This document shows, piece by piece, positions 40,260-49,090 of a stretch of DNA of 64,000 nucleotides; position 1 is the stretch's first letter, and each line of letters starts with the position of its first letter. The notes beneath the pieces are model-generated. The model ran no database searches, had not been told where the DNA came from, and worked only from the letters and a program-made list of their open reading frames with translations. Position numbers and translations under genes: made by a program. The DNA is from an uncultured Faecalibaculum sp. (GTDB lineage Bacteria; Bacillota_I; Bacilli_A; Erysipelotrichales; Erysipelotrichaceae): contig NZ_CAJUPA010000006.1 of the NCBI RefSeq assembly GCF_910588395.1, forward strand, positions 8,773-72,772, read 5' to 3'.

Positions 40260-41042
40260 TCACACGCCCCACTTTTCTTTCAGCTTCGTGTACTCGTCGC
40301 TTTCCTTGAAGGCGTTGATGGCCTTGTTGACCTGCTTGAGCAGTTCTTCGTTGTCCTTGGCGGCAATGATGAAGTTTTCTTCTTCCATCAGGTGATCGCC
40401 CACGACTTTGTATTCACCGCCGGCGGCATAGTTGTTGGCCACTGCAGTATCCAGCACCACGGCATCCAGACCATGGGACTTCAGTGTCTCCATGAGCACT
40501 TTCACATCCTGCACCGGTGTGACTTCGGCGCCTTCGATTCCCTCTGCGGCGCTCTGGCCTGTGGCACCCAGCTGTGCACCGACTTTCTTGCCGTTGAGAT
40601 CCGCAGCGGACGCGATGTCGCTGTCACCGGCTACAACCACCACCTGTGCGGAGGTGTTGTAGGGATCGGAGAAGGCCACCGCCTGTTCCCGGTCTTCGTC
40701 ATAGGTGAAACCGGAAATGCCCAGGTCGATCTGTCCGGTCTGGATCGCGGAAACGATGGTGTCAAAGCTCATCTGCTTGAAGGTGTAGGTGTAGTCCAGG
40801 CCTTCTTCTTCCTTCATGTAGTCAAACAGCCAGTCAGTCATATCCGCATCGAAGCCCACGATCGCATCGCCTTCGATGGATTCATAGGGAGGATAATCCG
40901 GGGAAATCCCCACGATGATTTCCTTTGTCTCTTTCGATTCGGCATCTGCCTTGTCTGCATCTGTGCTGCCGGCAGAAGAGCAGCCGGCCAGCACAGATGC
41001 GGCCATGCCTGCAGTCAGGGTCAGTTTCAGAAACTTGTTCAT
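40260..41042 (-). CDS. Amino acid ABC transporter substrate-binding lipoprotein
   Basis: 260-residue family 3 solute-binding protein. The signal ends in the lipobox VLAGC, with lipid-anchored C21. The motif SPDYPPYESI and the SGFTYDEDREQAVAFSDPY block are typical of polar amino acid binders. First gene of the transporter-aminotransferase operon, about 30 bases after the T-box terminator. The ligand is not certain; the T-box specifier suggests arginine. Confidence 0.93.
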   Translation of the reverse strand: MNKFLKLTLTAGMAASVLAGCSSAGSTDADKADAESKETKEIIVGISPDYPPYESIEGDAIVGFDADMTDWLFDYMKEEEGLDYTYTFKQMSFDTIVSAIQTGQIDLGISGFTYDEDREQAVAFSDPYNTSAQVVVVAGDSDIASAADLNGKKVGAQLGATGQSAAEGIEGAEVTPVQDVKVLMETLKSHGLDAVVLDTAVANNYAAGGEYKVVGDHLMEEENFIIAAKDNEELLKQVNKAINAFKESDEYTKLKEKWGV

Positions 41043-41072
41043 ATGTCTTTCTCCTCTTTCTTTCTGTGGAAC

Positions 41073-41111
41073 AAAAAAAGCGTCCGTTCAGAAAATTCAT
41101 GAACGGACGCT
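41073..41111 (-). terminator. T-box-controlled terminator
   Basis: 12-bp perfect stem (41100-41111/41079-41090) with a 9-base loop and seven T on the minus strand. It is the terminator that tRNA binding would prevent. Confidence 0.93.
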
Positions 41112-41307
41112 GAAAGCGCGGTACCACCGGTCTTCCATCCGCCGTGCGGATGACACCTCGTTCTTAACGCGAACAACGGCCGCTGCCTCCTGCATATTCG
41201 ACAGGGCGACTCCGGGACACGTTCCGGCACTGGTCCTGACAGCTTGCACCACCCGCTGTCTCTCTGAAAGGTCCCGTCATGCTGTACTTCTTCCCTTCGT
41301 AGTATTG
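41073..41307 (-). ncRNA. T-box riboswitch of the amino acid transporter operon
   Basis: Leader of about 235 bases on the minus strand. The T-box sequence GGTGGTACCGCG (41117-41128) is intact and precedes the terminator. Stem I is closed by CGGGAC/GTCCCG, contains AGAGAG, and has the apical ACAGC/GCTGT hairpin with a GGTGG-type loop. In the 3' side of the specifier loop the sequence is GGAA-CGT-G, so the specifier codon is most likely CGT (41219-41221), arginine; ACG (Thr) or AAC (Asn) in other registers cannot be excluded. Stem III is CATCCGC/GCGGATG. Confidence 0.93.
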
Positions 41308-41313
41308 ACTACA

Positions 41314-41341
41314 ATTATACATATCCGGTTTTTCATTGCAA
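41314..41341 (-). promoter_or_regulatory. Promoter of the T-box transporter operon
   Basis: Minus-strand -35 TTGCAA (41336-41341), 16-base spacer, -10 TATAAT (41314-41319). Confidence 0.8.
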
Positions 41342-41587
41342 CCGGTTTTCTGAAAGTGATGCCTGCACTGTCTGTCACAACCACAGGGTTTCCATCAGAC
41401 AAACCGGACAAAGACTGTGCTTCTCAAAACAAATGATCCAGTTGAAGCAGCAAAGCATGGCAAGACTCATATCCACAATCAGGAGCCAGTGCCATGTCTG
41501 ACCACCATGATCACCTCCCGATCTCATACCGGCAGGACAGAGCCTTTCCGAAAGCAGATGTCCCATCCCTGGCAGGCATCCGTGAAA
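41342..41587. other. Intergenic gap without recognised gene
   Basis: Between the T-box promoter and the terminator of the UPF0210 gene lie about 245 bases in which I see no convincing gene. On the minus strand GGGAGGTGATC-ATG occurs near 41510 but opens only a 9-codon frame. Short hydrophobic frames nearby have no fitting start. Confidence 0.35.
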
Positions 41588-41613
41588 AAAGCCCGGAGAT
41601 TTCACCGGGCTTT
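41585..41613 (-). terminator. Terminator of the ACT-UPF0210 operon
   Basis: AAAGCCCGG/CCGGGCTTT (41605-41613/41588-41596) with an 8-base loop and six T on the minus strand. Confidence 0.92.
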
Positions 41614-41625
41614 GCAGATGCACGA

Positions 41626-42981
41626 TCAGTTTTTCAGAGCCTGCAGCGGTGCCGGAATCCGCCCGCCCCGGTTGATGAACACCGCATCCGAAGTCTGATT
41701 CACCGGCATTACCGGCCCTTCTCCCAGCAGACCGCCGAAATCCAGCGTCTCGCCGATGGATTTGCCAATGGCGGGAATCAGGCGCACGGCTGTGGTCTTG
41801 GTGTTGACCATGCCAATGGCCGCCTCATCCGCGATGATGCCGGAAATGATATCCGCCCGGGTCTCGCCGGGAATCACGATCATGTCCAGACCCACCGAGC
41901 AGACAGCCGTCATGGCCTCCAGCTTCTCCAGCTTCAGCACACCCTGGCGGGCTGCATCGATCATGCCGGCGTCCTCGGACACCGGAATGAAGGCACCGGA
42001 CAGACCGCCCACGTGGCTGGTAGCCATGACACCGCCTTTTTTTACTGCATCATTGAGCATGGCCAGGGCTGCCGTGGTGCCATAGGCACCGCAGGTCTCG
42101 AGCCCCATTTCCTCCAGAATGTGCGCCACGGAGTCTCCCACCGCCGGCGTCGGCGCCAGAGACAAGTCCACAATGCCGAAAGGAACTCCCAGCTTTTCAC
42201 TGGCCACCGTTCCTACCAGCTGACCCATCCGCGTGATCTTGAACGCCGTGCGCTTGATCAGGTCGGCAATCCTGTCAATGGGCGCATCCTTGGGAGCCTT
42301 GGCCAGTGCGGCTCTGACCACACCGGGTCCGGAAACACCCACGTTGATCACGCAGTCTCCTTCTCCCACACCGTGGAAGGCACCGGCCATGAAGGGATTG
42401 TCCTCCGGCGCGTTGCAGAAGACCACCAGTTTCGCCGCACCGATGCAGTTGTCGTCTACCGTCAGCTCCGCCGCTTCCCGGATCACTTCTCCCATGCGCT
42501 TCACCGCATCCATGTTGATGCCCGCCTTCGTGCTGCCGATGTTCACCGACGCACACACATGCTGGGTTTCCTTCAGCGCCCGGGGAATGCTGTCGATCAG
42601 CTCCCGGTCTCCGTGGGCGTACCCCTTCTGCACCAAAGCGGAATACCCGCCGATGAAATCCACGCCCAGGCGTCTGGCACAGCGTTCCAGCATATGGGCA
42701 TATTTCACCGGATCCCCCCCGCTGGCAGCCACCAGAAAGGCGATGGGTGTCACGGAAATCCGCTTGTTTACCACCGGAATGCCGTAGGTTCTGGCGATTT
42801 CATCGCCGGTACGCACCAGATCTTTTGCCAGACGGCAGATTTTTTCCTCGCATTTGCGGCAGGACGTGTCAATATCCGGATCAATGCAGTCCAGCAGGGA
42901 AATCCCCATGGTGATGGTCCGGATATCGAGGCACTCCTCGTCGATCATCTTGATTGTTTCCTGAATTTCAGATATCTGCAT
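41626..42981 (-). CDS. UPF0210 (PFL/DUF711) family protein
   Basis: 451-residue protein of the widely conserved UPF0210 family, structurally a barrel-like fold of unknown reaction. The segments DIRTITMGISLLDC, RISVTPIAFLVA, VNVGVSGPGVVRAAL and LSLAPTPAVGDSVAHILEEMGLE are characteristic. It follows the ACT-domain gene by 9 bases; this pairing is conserved in many Firmicutes and Archaea, so the two presumably act together, perhaps with amino acid sensing through the ACT domain. Confidence 0.93.
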   Translation of the reverse strand: MQISEIQETIKMIDEECLDIRTITMGISLLDCIDPDIDTSCRKCEEKICRLAKDLVRTGDEIARTYGIPVVNKRISVTPIAFLVAASGGDPVKYAHMLERCARRLGVDFIGGYSALVQKGYAHGDRELIDSIPRALKETQHVCASVNIGSTKAGINMDAVKRMGEVIREAAELTVDDNCIGAAKLVVFCNAPEDNPFMAGAFHGVGEGDCVINVGVSGPGVVRAALAKAPKDAPIDRIADLIKRTAFKITRMGQLVGTVASEKLGVPFGIVDLSLAPTPAVGDSVAHILEEMGLETCGAYGTTAALAMLNDAVKKGGVMATSHVGGLSGAFIPVSEDAGMIDAARQGVLKLEKLEAMTAVCSVGLDMIVIPGETRADIISGIIADEAAIGMVNTKTTAVRLIPAIGKSIGETLDFGGLLGEGPVMPVNQTSDAVFINRGGRIPAPLQALKN

Positions 42982-42990
42982 GGCGGCTCC

Positions 42991-43260
42991 TTAAATCGAG
43001 TGCATGGCCTTGAAAATGGCCCGGTTCATGACCCGGACAGCCAGATCGTTGCTGTCCCCCACAGCCTCCATGTGCTCCGCAAAGGCTTCAAAGGACTCCG
43101 TCAGTCCGTCCATGTCGGCAATCATGGTCATGGTGAACACACCGTCCACGATGGTCTGGGATACATCCAGAATGTTGCAGTTGCGTGCGGCGCATTCGCT
43201 GGCCACCAGGGCAAGGATACCGGTGCGGTCCGCACCGACGACAGTAATGACAGCTTTCAT
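42991..43260 (-). CDS. UPF0237 ACT-domain protein
   Basis: 89-residue single ACT domain. It starts MKAVITVVGADRTGILALVASECAARNCNILDVSQ, with the Gly-x-Asp-x-x-Gly loop that binds amino acids in ACT domains. It is the first gene of the pair with UPF0210, 8 bases after the preceding stop. Likely a ligand-sensing partner of UPF0210; the ligand is unknown. Confidence 0.93.
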   Translation of the reverse strand: MKAVITVVGADRTGILALVASECAARNCNILDVSQTIVDGVFTMTMIADMDGLTESFEAFAEHMEAVGDSNDLAVRVMNRAIFKAMHSI

Positions 43261-43268
43261 GAGTCCTC

Positions 43269-43760
43269 CTAAAATTTTACCGCTGCTTTTTCATATCTGT
43301 GCAGCTCAAAAGGTTCGCAGGCAGACATCAGTCCTTCCACGTTCACATCGTATTCACCCGGCATGAACTGCAGGGCAGCCTGCTGTTCCAGCAGCGTCTT
43401 CAGCTGGTGCCAGAAGGGATCCGGCAGCTGCTTCCGCTTCTGCCAGGCAATCGTGTTGTCTGCATTCAGCAGCACGATTTCCATCTCCGGCGCCTGCGTC
43501 AGTCCCAGGATCTCATCCCGGAAATCAGACTCCTGCACATTGAAGTACACATCACTGGAATCCACCGGTCCGCCCTCCAGAATGAACGGCATGATCCCGT
43601 GATACCAGCACAGTGTCACCGCAAAAGGCTCCTGTTTCAGCAGAGCCAGCTCCTCTTCATTCCAGCAGTCATCCTTGATTGCCACAATGAAACGGCCATC
43701 CGCATAGTCCATGACAGCTCCTTCCGGAACCTCATAGGGAAATTTTCTGTTTTCGCTCAT
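43269..43760 (-). CDS. Conserved hypothetical protein, apparently leaderless
   Basis: 163 residues, soluble and acidic, with no signal or membrane segment. I do not recognise the family. The ATG at 43760 has no ribosome binding site and lies only eight bases after a -10 box, so a leaderless message is likely; the longer frame begins upstream of the promoter. It precedes the ACT-UPF0210 pair by 8 bases and is probably in the same operon. Confidence 0.7.
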   Translation of the reverse strand: MSENRKFPYEVPEGAVMDYADGRFIVAIKDDCWNEEELALLKQEPFAVTLCWYHGIMPFILEGGPVDSSDVYFNVQESDFRDEILGLTQAPEMEIVLLNADNTIAWQKRKQLPDPFWHQLKTLLEQQAALQFMPGEYDVNVEGLMSACEPFELHRYEKAAVKF

Positions 43761-43768
43761 ACGTGTTA

Positions 43769-43796
43769 AGTGTACCAATTCTGCGATAGTGTGCAA
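43769..43796 (-). promoter_or_regulatory. Promoter of the 43269-43760 gene and ACT-UPF0210 operon
   Basis: Minus-strand -35 TTGCAC (43791-43796), 16-base spacer, -10 TACACT (43769-43774), ending eight bases before the ATG. Confidence 0.6.
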
Positions 43797-43870
43797 CATC
43801 GAAAAGGAAAGTGTCACGTCTGTCCTGGCACTCTGACTGCCGATGGATGCCGGGGCGGACAGTCGAAAGA

Positions 43871-43911
43871 GGCGAAACAGCCGGGCAGCAGGGCTGCCGC
43901 ACTGTTTCGCC
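43871..43911. repeat. Long imperfect hairpin
   Basis: GGCGAAACAG/CTGTTTCGCC (43871-43880/43902-43911) encloses GGCAG/CTGCC (43884-43888/43894-43898) with short asymmetries between. It lies downstream of the remnant at 43961-44179 and lacks a good T run on either strand. Confidence 0.6.
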
Positions 43912-43960
43912 TTTGCGGTGAGCTGAGATTTTCAGTGATGTTTGAGATCCGGCTATATCC

Positions 43961-44179
43961 TTATCTCGGATATACCTTCACTGAGTAGTTGAAATAAATC
44001 CCATTGATTAAAACGCTTCCTGTCACTGTTCCTGTCGTGGGAACTGGAGTAGCACTGGCTACAGAAGCCGACGTACATCCTGTCATCCCAGTCACCCAGG
44101 CTCTCGCACCCCAGCTTCCATTCGCATAAGTCATAGTGGCAGCCAGATAAACGGTGGCTGATCCAACAGTTACGGATGA
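43961..44179 (-). pseudogene. Remnant of a secreted or surface protein gene
   Basis: A 72-codon open stretch without a start reads as a beta-rich Ser/Thr/Val/Gly/Ala sequence ending in INGIYFNYSVKVYPR before TAA. Its composition resembles the end of an exported repeat-type protein. Upstream frames are broken. The stretch 43797-44253 holds no intact gene, and its base composition is more AT-rich than its neighbours, so this may be decayed or acquired DNA. Confidence 0.4.
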
Positions 44180-44253
44180 TTACTCCTGCAAAATCAAACC
44201 ATTTTATCCTTATCCTGTGTTTATTCTCGTTCTTAGTCCTGCCCGCACTCCCA

Positions 44254-46671
44254 TCACTGTTTCTTCCAGCCCACTGCAATCAGTCCCATCGGCAGCAGAA
44301 TCAGGAGGGCTGCGGCTCCATAGACCCAGGGAACAATCTCCCCCAGGATCCAGAAGACACCCCCGGGATTGCCGGACAGGTCAAAGAGTGAAGGGATGGA
44401 CTGCAGCAGGACGGTCCGGTTGGGAACCACCGCAAACTGAAGCCTCAGGCTGAAGACCAGAGCAGCCAGTCCACTGGTCAGTATGATGAGACAAATCCTG
44501 GCTGTCATCTGCCGGCGTATCCGGCTGCATGTATTCTCGGAGACCTGCAGAGGACGGAAACGTTTCAGAAACTCCGCCATGCTCCGTCGGAGATGGACCA
44601 CAGCCCACACCAGCACAAAGAGCCACACCACTGCCAGCAGCATAGTCAGAATGCAGTACAACAGCCGTTCCTGCGCAAAGAATTCCGTGTATGTCCGGTT
44701 TTCAGATGCCTCATTGGTCAGAAGCATCTCTCCCTGACTGGCCAGCGCTGCCATCTGTGACTGCATGGCAGCATCCCGGCGTTGGGGCGACCATACCTCC
44801 ACATGATTCACCGAATCCGTGTTGAAGAATCCCTCCGGAACGATGACGGCATAGGGCCAGGCAAAGCCGCCGGTCCAGGCGGACAGACGGTCCTGGTAAT
44901 CCACGCTGTAATTCAGCGGATTGCGCAGCACAGTACGGACTGTGACGGACCGGATTTCTCCTTCCGGGCTTTCCAGCTGCACCACATCCCCGGCTTCCAG
45001 ACTTGTATCCATTCGGAAGGTGATGTCTTCCCGCATATCCAGCTCCGGATTGCGGGGAAAAATCATGATTGCCGGATTCACGGCATCTCCCTGGATCATC
45101 CAGGAAAACTCCGGCAGATAGATGGCAATTTCCCCTTCCTGCAGCATGCCGTTCTCAATCCCGTTTTCTTTCAAAACCTCCGTCATGACCGGAAGATGGT
45201 CCGGTTCCAGAATCACCGGTGAAATCAGCGTTTCCTGATCCGGCTGCGAAAAAAGCGCCACCTTGTCCCTGTATTCCTCCGGAAAGTCGAAAATGGCGGC
45301 GGATGCCACATCATCCCAGCGCAGAGTCCAGTCATCCTCACCGACGACCGGCTCCAGCAGTGTATAGCTGTAGACTTCCTGCACTCCGGACACTTCCCGG
45401 ATTTTCTCCAGATCTGTAACCGGCATATGGGAAGTGGCATCCTTCGGGGTGAACCGGAAATCCGGCTGCCGTTGTATCTGCGCTTCCATCTCTGCATCAA
45501 AGACAAACCGTGTGGCAGTGTAAGCCCCAGCCGCTGTCAAAATCGCCAGCAGCAGCGGAGCAAAAACCGCAGCTTTCCGGTTCCAGTGCAGCCAGCGGTC
45601 TGCCAGCATGGAAACCGACAGCGTCTTCTTTCCCTCCGGGAGCCGCTTTGGAATATGCCCCTTCGAAGCATGGAGGCTGATGCCTGCCGGCACTGCCGCC
45701 AGAATTCTCCAGGCAAGCCCTGCCATGATCAGCACCATTGCCGCCCAGACACAGGCAGCAGCCGTCATCACCAGCCAGGGGACGTTCAGAATCAGACCCG
45801 CAGCTGCCAGGACCGGTACACTCCACAAGGCACCGCCCAGAATCAGGGGAAACACCTGTCCCATCAGCTGTCCGGTATCCGCGCCCAGGGTCTTGAGACG
45901 AATCAGGGTCAGCTGCCGGGTTTCCAGCCACCGGCCCAGGACCACACCCATGAGCAGCAGTCCGCCGCCCAGTGCGGCCAGAGATACGATGGTCCAGGGC
46001 AGATTGGCATCGGAGAAGGGATTATATCCGGTGTCCAGCTGCATGTTGCGCACGAGCACAGCGCCAGAGGGTTTCCAGTGGTCGAATACATCCTCATAAC
46101 CTGCTTTCGCCTGCATGTACACCAGGGTGTCTCCAGGGTGGCCCAGACTGGCGGTCCAGATCTGAGGGAGATGATCTCCGGCAGTCCAATTGGCGGAGTA
46201 GCTGTCCAGGATCCCGCAAAGGTTTCTGACTTCGTCACCAATCCGGATCTCCTGCCCCAGTTCATAGGAAAGACCCTGCCGGTCCAGCCATACCGCTTCC
46301 ACTGCGGCTTCTCCATTTGTTTCCGGCAGCCTTCCGGTTTTCAGGGAGAGACTGGCCAAGTCGAAAAACGAATCATCACCGGTGCCGGTAATCGTGCCGT
46401 CAGCCAGAGTGGCGGTCTGCACAATCCCCGCCTGGTCCACCACCAGATTGTCCCTGACTTCCTGAAGGGCTGCCTCATCCGCCTTGAGCAGGACTGCCTG
46501 CCAGGCACCATACCACTGCCGCTGGGCGGCTATCCGGTCCTGCAGGCTGCGGTACTGAATCAGAAAACTGCACAGGGTCAGGCTCATGGCCAGTGTCATG
46601 ATCAGTCCGAACAGCCTCTGCGCTTTCCGGCTGCGGATGACTTTATGCAGTGTATTGGAGTATTTACTCAT
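44254..46671 (-). CDS. ABC transporter permease, FtsX/MacB type
   Basis: 805-residue permease. One hydrophobic helix lies near the N-terminus (about 20-41), a large extracellular portion follows (about 45-225), then clusters of helices near 230-330 and 365-390, a second extracellular part (about 395-665), and two or three helices to the C-terminus. This is the plan of FtsX-type exporters, which act in lipoprotein release, peptide export or antimicrobial peptide defence. Its start overlaps the ATPase gene by 8 bases. With the upstream two-component genes it forms a probable envelope stress or peptide response module. Confidence 0.85.
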   Translation of the reverse strand: MSKYSNTLHKVIRSRKAQRLFGLIMTLAMSLTLCSFLIQYRSLQDRIAAQRQWYGAWQAVLLKADEAALQEVRDNLVVDQAGIVQTATLADGTITGTGDDSFFDLASLSLKTGRLPETNGEAAVEAVWLDRQGLSYELGQEIRIGDEVRNLCGILDSYSANWTAGDHLPQIWTASLGHPGDTLVYMQAKAGYEDVFDHWKPSGAVLVRNMQLDTGYNPFSDANLPWTIVSLAALGGGLLLMGVVLGRWLETRQLTLIRLKTLGADTGQLMGQVFPLILGGALWSVPVLAAAGLILNVPWLVMTAAACVWAAMVLIMAGLAWRILAAVPAGISLHASKGHIPKRLPEGKKTLSVSMLADRWLHWNRKAAVFAPLLLAILTAAGAYTATRFVFDAEMEAQIQRQPDFRFTPKDATSHMPVTDLEKIREVSGVQEVYSYTLLEPVVGEDDWTLRWDDVASAAIFDFPEEYRDKVALFSQPDQETLISPVILEPDHLPVMTEVLKENGIENGMLQEGEIAIYLPEFSWMIQGDAVNPAIMIFPRNPELDMREDITFRMDTSLEAGDVVQLESPEGEIRSVTVRTVLRNPLNYSVDYQDRLSAWTGGFAWPYAVIVPEGFFNTDSVNHVEVWSPQRRDAAMQSQMAALASQGEMLLTNEASENRTYTEFFAQERLLYCILTMLLAVVWLFVLVWAVVHLRRSMAEFLKRFRPLQVSENTCSRIRRQMTARICLIILTSGLAALVFSLRLQFAVVPNRTVLLQSIPSLFDLSGNPGGVFWILGEIVPWVYGAAALLILLPMGLIAVGWKKQ

Positions 46672-47350
46672 GATTTCGGCTTCCGAAGCCGGAGATCCGG
46701 CCGTCTTCCATATACAGAATTCTGTCCGCCTGTCTGGCCAGATCCAGGTCGTGGGTGACCATGATCACCGTGATTCCAAGCCTGCGCTGCACCTGCCGGA
46801 TCAGCTTCATGACCTTCTGCGCACTGAGCCGGTCCAGATTGCCTGTGGGTTCATCTGCCAGGACCACAGCCGGCTGGATGGCCAGCGCCCGGACAATCGC
46901 TGCCCGCTGCTGCTGACCCCCGGAGAGCTGATGAGGATACCGGTCTTCCAGCCCCTCCAGCTCCAGCTGCCGGATCAGTTCCTTCACAAAGAATTCATCC
47001 AGAGGCAGACCATTCAGGTCGAAGGGGATCTGAAGGTTTTCCCGGATGGTCAGCTCCGGAATCAGCTGGAAAAACTGATGCACCAGACCTACGGACTCCC
47101 GACGCACACCTGCCCGCTGCTTTTCGCTTCGTTCCAGTATCCGGCCATCAATGATGATTGTCCCTTCATCCGCGCTTTCCAGCCCGGCCAGCAGCGACAG
47201 CAGCGTGGATTTCCCGCAGCCGCTTTTTCCGGTAATCACCGTAAAAGTCCCGGTTTGTACGGAAAAGGTTGCGTGGTCCACCGCAATGGTCTGTGCCGGT
47301 CCCGGATTCCAGACTTTCACCAGATTGTCTGCCTGTACCATTGTCTGCAT
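46664..47350 (-). CDS. ABC transporter ATPase, MacB/LolD type
   Basis: 228-residue ATPase with Walker A GKSGCGKST (about 38-46), signature LSGGQQQRAAIVRALA, Walker B VVLADEPTGNLD and the VTHD switch. ADEPTGNLD is characteristic of the MacB/LolD/FtsE group that pairs with FtsX-type permeases, as here. It follows the histidine kinase gene by 53 bases. Confidence 0.93.
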   Translation of the reverse strand: MQTMVQADNLVKVWNPGPAQTIAVDHATFSVQTGTFTVITGKSGCGKSTLLSLLAGLESADEGTIIIDGRILERSEKQRAGVRRESVGLVHQFFQLIPELTIRENLQIPFDLNGLPLDEFFVKELIRQLELEGLEDRYPHQLSGGQQQRAAIVRALAIQPAVVLADEPTGNLDRLSAQKVMKLIRQVQRRLGITVIMVTHDLDLARQADRILYMEDGRISGFGSRNHE

Positions 47351-47403
47351 GTTCTCACCCCGCTTTTACCGTAACCCGGATCCGTTACAGAGAGATTACC
47401 AGG

Positions 47404-48348
47404 TCAGATTTCCAGGCTGAGAACCGGCAGGCCCACTTCCATGACGACCTGTCCCTTCTCTTCCCGGATCTGCAGACTGCCCTGATGCTTTTCTGCCACT
47501 GCGGCTGCCAGCGCCAGGCCGATTCCGTAATGCCCTGCACGCTGTGTGGCGTATCGCCGGGGGATATGACTTCCCAGCGAACCGGGATGCAGGATTGTCA
47601 GTTCGCAGGACTGATCCAGAGGATTGCGGCCGGCAGCAAGTGTGATGGGACCACTGGTGAAGTCCAGAGCGTTTTCCAGCAGCGACCGCAGCATTTCCTC
47701 CAGCCAGAAAGCGTCCCCGAACATAGTCAGTCCCTCCGGATCCTTCAGCTGCACCTGAATCGTCCCCTTTCCCACGGAAGCAGCTGCCTGACGGATGATC
47801 CGGTTCAGATCCAGGTGTTCGTACCGGAATCCGGATTCTCCGGATGAACGGACGGATTCTGTGAGATACGCTTCAGTCTGCCTGGCGATTTTCTCCAGAA
47901 TCTTCAGGATTCTCTCCGGATCCGGGCATCCCGCGTCCAACAGCAGCAACCCGGCTCCCGCAGTATTCCGCAGCTGATGTGCCAGATTCTCGCTGTTTTC
48001 CCGGCGGACTGCCGCCTCCCGCTTTTCCTCCAGCAGCTCCAGAATCAGCAGTTCCCGTTCTCCGCTCAGATCCTCCACTGCCTTGAGCCACCGGCTGCCC
48101 ACAGCGGGTCCCTGGCAGATCAGGAATCCCAGATATACCGCCAGCCCTGCCACCAGCAGCTGAAACGGAATCAGGCCGGCAGCTGCCTCCCGGAGCAGAT
48201 ACCGCTGTTCCGGTGGAGAAAGCTCCATGAGTCTTTCCACAGACTGTTCCAGAGACAGTGGCAAAGCCGCCTGCAGCAGAATGCAGAAAAGACCTGCCGC
48301 GATCAAAGCCGCCAGCTTTTTTGACAGTTTGTCATGACGCGGATTCAT
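47404..48348 (-). CDS. Sensor histidine kinase
   Basis: 314-residue membrane kinase. Two helices (about 11-30 and 58-80) enclose a short extracellular loop of under 30 residues, so it may sense via the transporter rather than a ligand-binding domain, as in BceS-type kinases. The phosphoacceptor is probably H124 in NLAHQLRNT; the N box is ENALDF and the G box GHYGIGLALA. It overlaps the response regulator gene by 17 bases. Confidence 0.88.
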   Translation of the reverse strand: MNPRHDKLSKKLAALIAAGLFCILLQAALPLSLEQSVERLMELSPPEQRYLLREAAAGLIPFQLLVAGLAVYLGFLICQGPAVGSRWLKAVEDLSGERELLILELLEEKREAAVRRENSENLAHQLRNTAGAGLLLLDAGCPDPERILKILEKIARQTEAYLTESVRSSGESGFRYEHLDLNRIIRQAAASVGKGTIQVQLKDPEGLTMFGDAFWLEEMLRSLLENALDFTSGPITLAAGRNPLDQSCELTILHPGSLGSHIPRRYATQRAGHYGIGLALAAAVAEKHQGSLQIREEKGQVVMEVGLPVLSLEI

Positions 48349-48994
48349 GATCGGCTTCCTCCAGCCAGTACCCGTGGCGCCGGTCTCCCTTGATCATCAG
48401 ACCGGATTTTCCGAGCTTTCTCCGCAACCCGGAGAATCTCACACTCAGCGTCTCCAAAGACATATCGAAACCGGTGCGTCTTGCCACTGAACGGAGGATC
48501 CGCTGACTGGACACAGGTTTTCCCGCAGCCGCAAACAGTGGCTCCAGAACCGCTGTTTCCGTTCCCGTCAGCATCACTTCAGCTGCACCATCCATCCTGC
48601 AGCCGGATACATACAGCGTGACAGTCCCGAACCGGCGAATGTCCTCCCGTTCCAGCAGCCGGCCAATCTTGGCCTTCAGGACCGGCAGCCGCACAGGCTT
48701 GGTGATATAGTCATCCGCTTTCTGTGCATAAGCCTCCAGTATCACCGGCTGATCTGTCTGAGCCGACAAAACCAGAACAGGAACATCGCTTTCCAGACGA
48801 ACCGCCTGCAGCAGCTCCAGACCGTTTCCATCCGGCAGGCCCAGATCCAGCAGGATCAGATCCCAGTCTCCGGCCGCCTCCTGGAGTCTCTGAGCCAGCG
48901 TCATGCAGAACAGACAGTCGAAATCCCGCAGAGAAACCCGCAGAGCCTCCTGCATATCCATGTCATCTTCCAGTACCAGTATTTGATGTTTCAT
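48332..48994 (-). CDS. OmpR-family response regulator
   Basis: 220-residue regulator. The receiver domain has acidic D10 and D11, the phosphoacceptor D50 in LILLDLGLPDG, and the lysine in DDYITKPVRL. The C-terminal winged-helix domain (about 125-215) is OmpR/PhoB-like. The ATG at 48994 follows GGGAAGAG. First gene of the four-gene regulator-kinase-ATPase-permease unit, which it probably controls. Confidence 0.9.
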   Translation of the reverse strand: MKHQILVLEDDMDMQEALRVSLRDFDCLFCMTLAQRLQEAAGDWDLILLDLGLPDGNGLELLQAVRLESDVPVLVLSAQTDQPVILEAYAQKADDYITKPVRLPVLKAKIGRLLEREDIRRFGTVTLYVSGCRMDGAAEVMLTGTETAVLEPLFAAAGKPVSSQRILRSVARRTGFDMSLETLSVRFSGLRRKLGKSGLMIKGDRRHGYWLEEADHESAS

Positions 48995-49039
48995 ATTCTC
49001 TTCCCTTTTTCTTTCATCATACCTGAACCGCAGAACACA

Positions 49040-49065
49040 AAAAAGAGACCGGAAATTTCCGGTCT
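49040..49065 (-). terminator. Terminator of pta
   Basis: Palindromic stem AGACCGGAAA/TTTCCGGTCT at 49046-49065, followed on the minus strand by CTTTTTTG. Confidence 0.85.
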
Positions 49066-49090
49066 TGTGAGTCATTCGAACTGTACGGGA

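Noticed and set aside
41375..41623. 82-codon minus-strand frame with a hydrophobic stretch, possible small toxin
   Set aside because: No start codon with a ribosome binding site fits the hydrophobic part, and the frame begins inside the terminator of the UPF0210 gene.
41494..43272. 592-codon plus-strand frame over UPF0210
   Set aside because: Antisense of a clearly conserved family; composition is His/Arg-rich as expected of a shadow.
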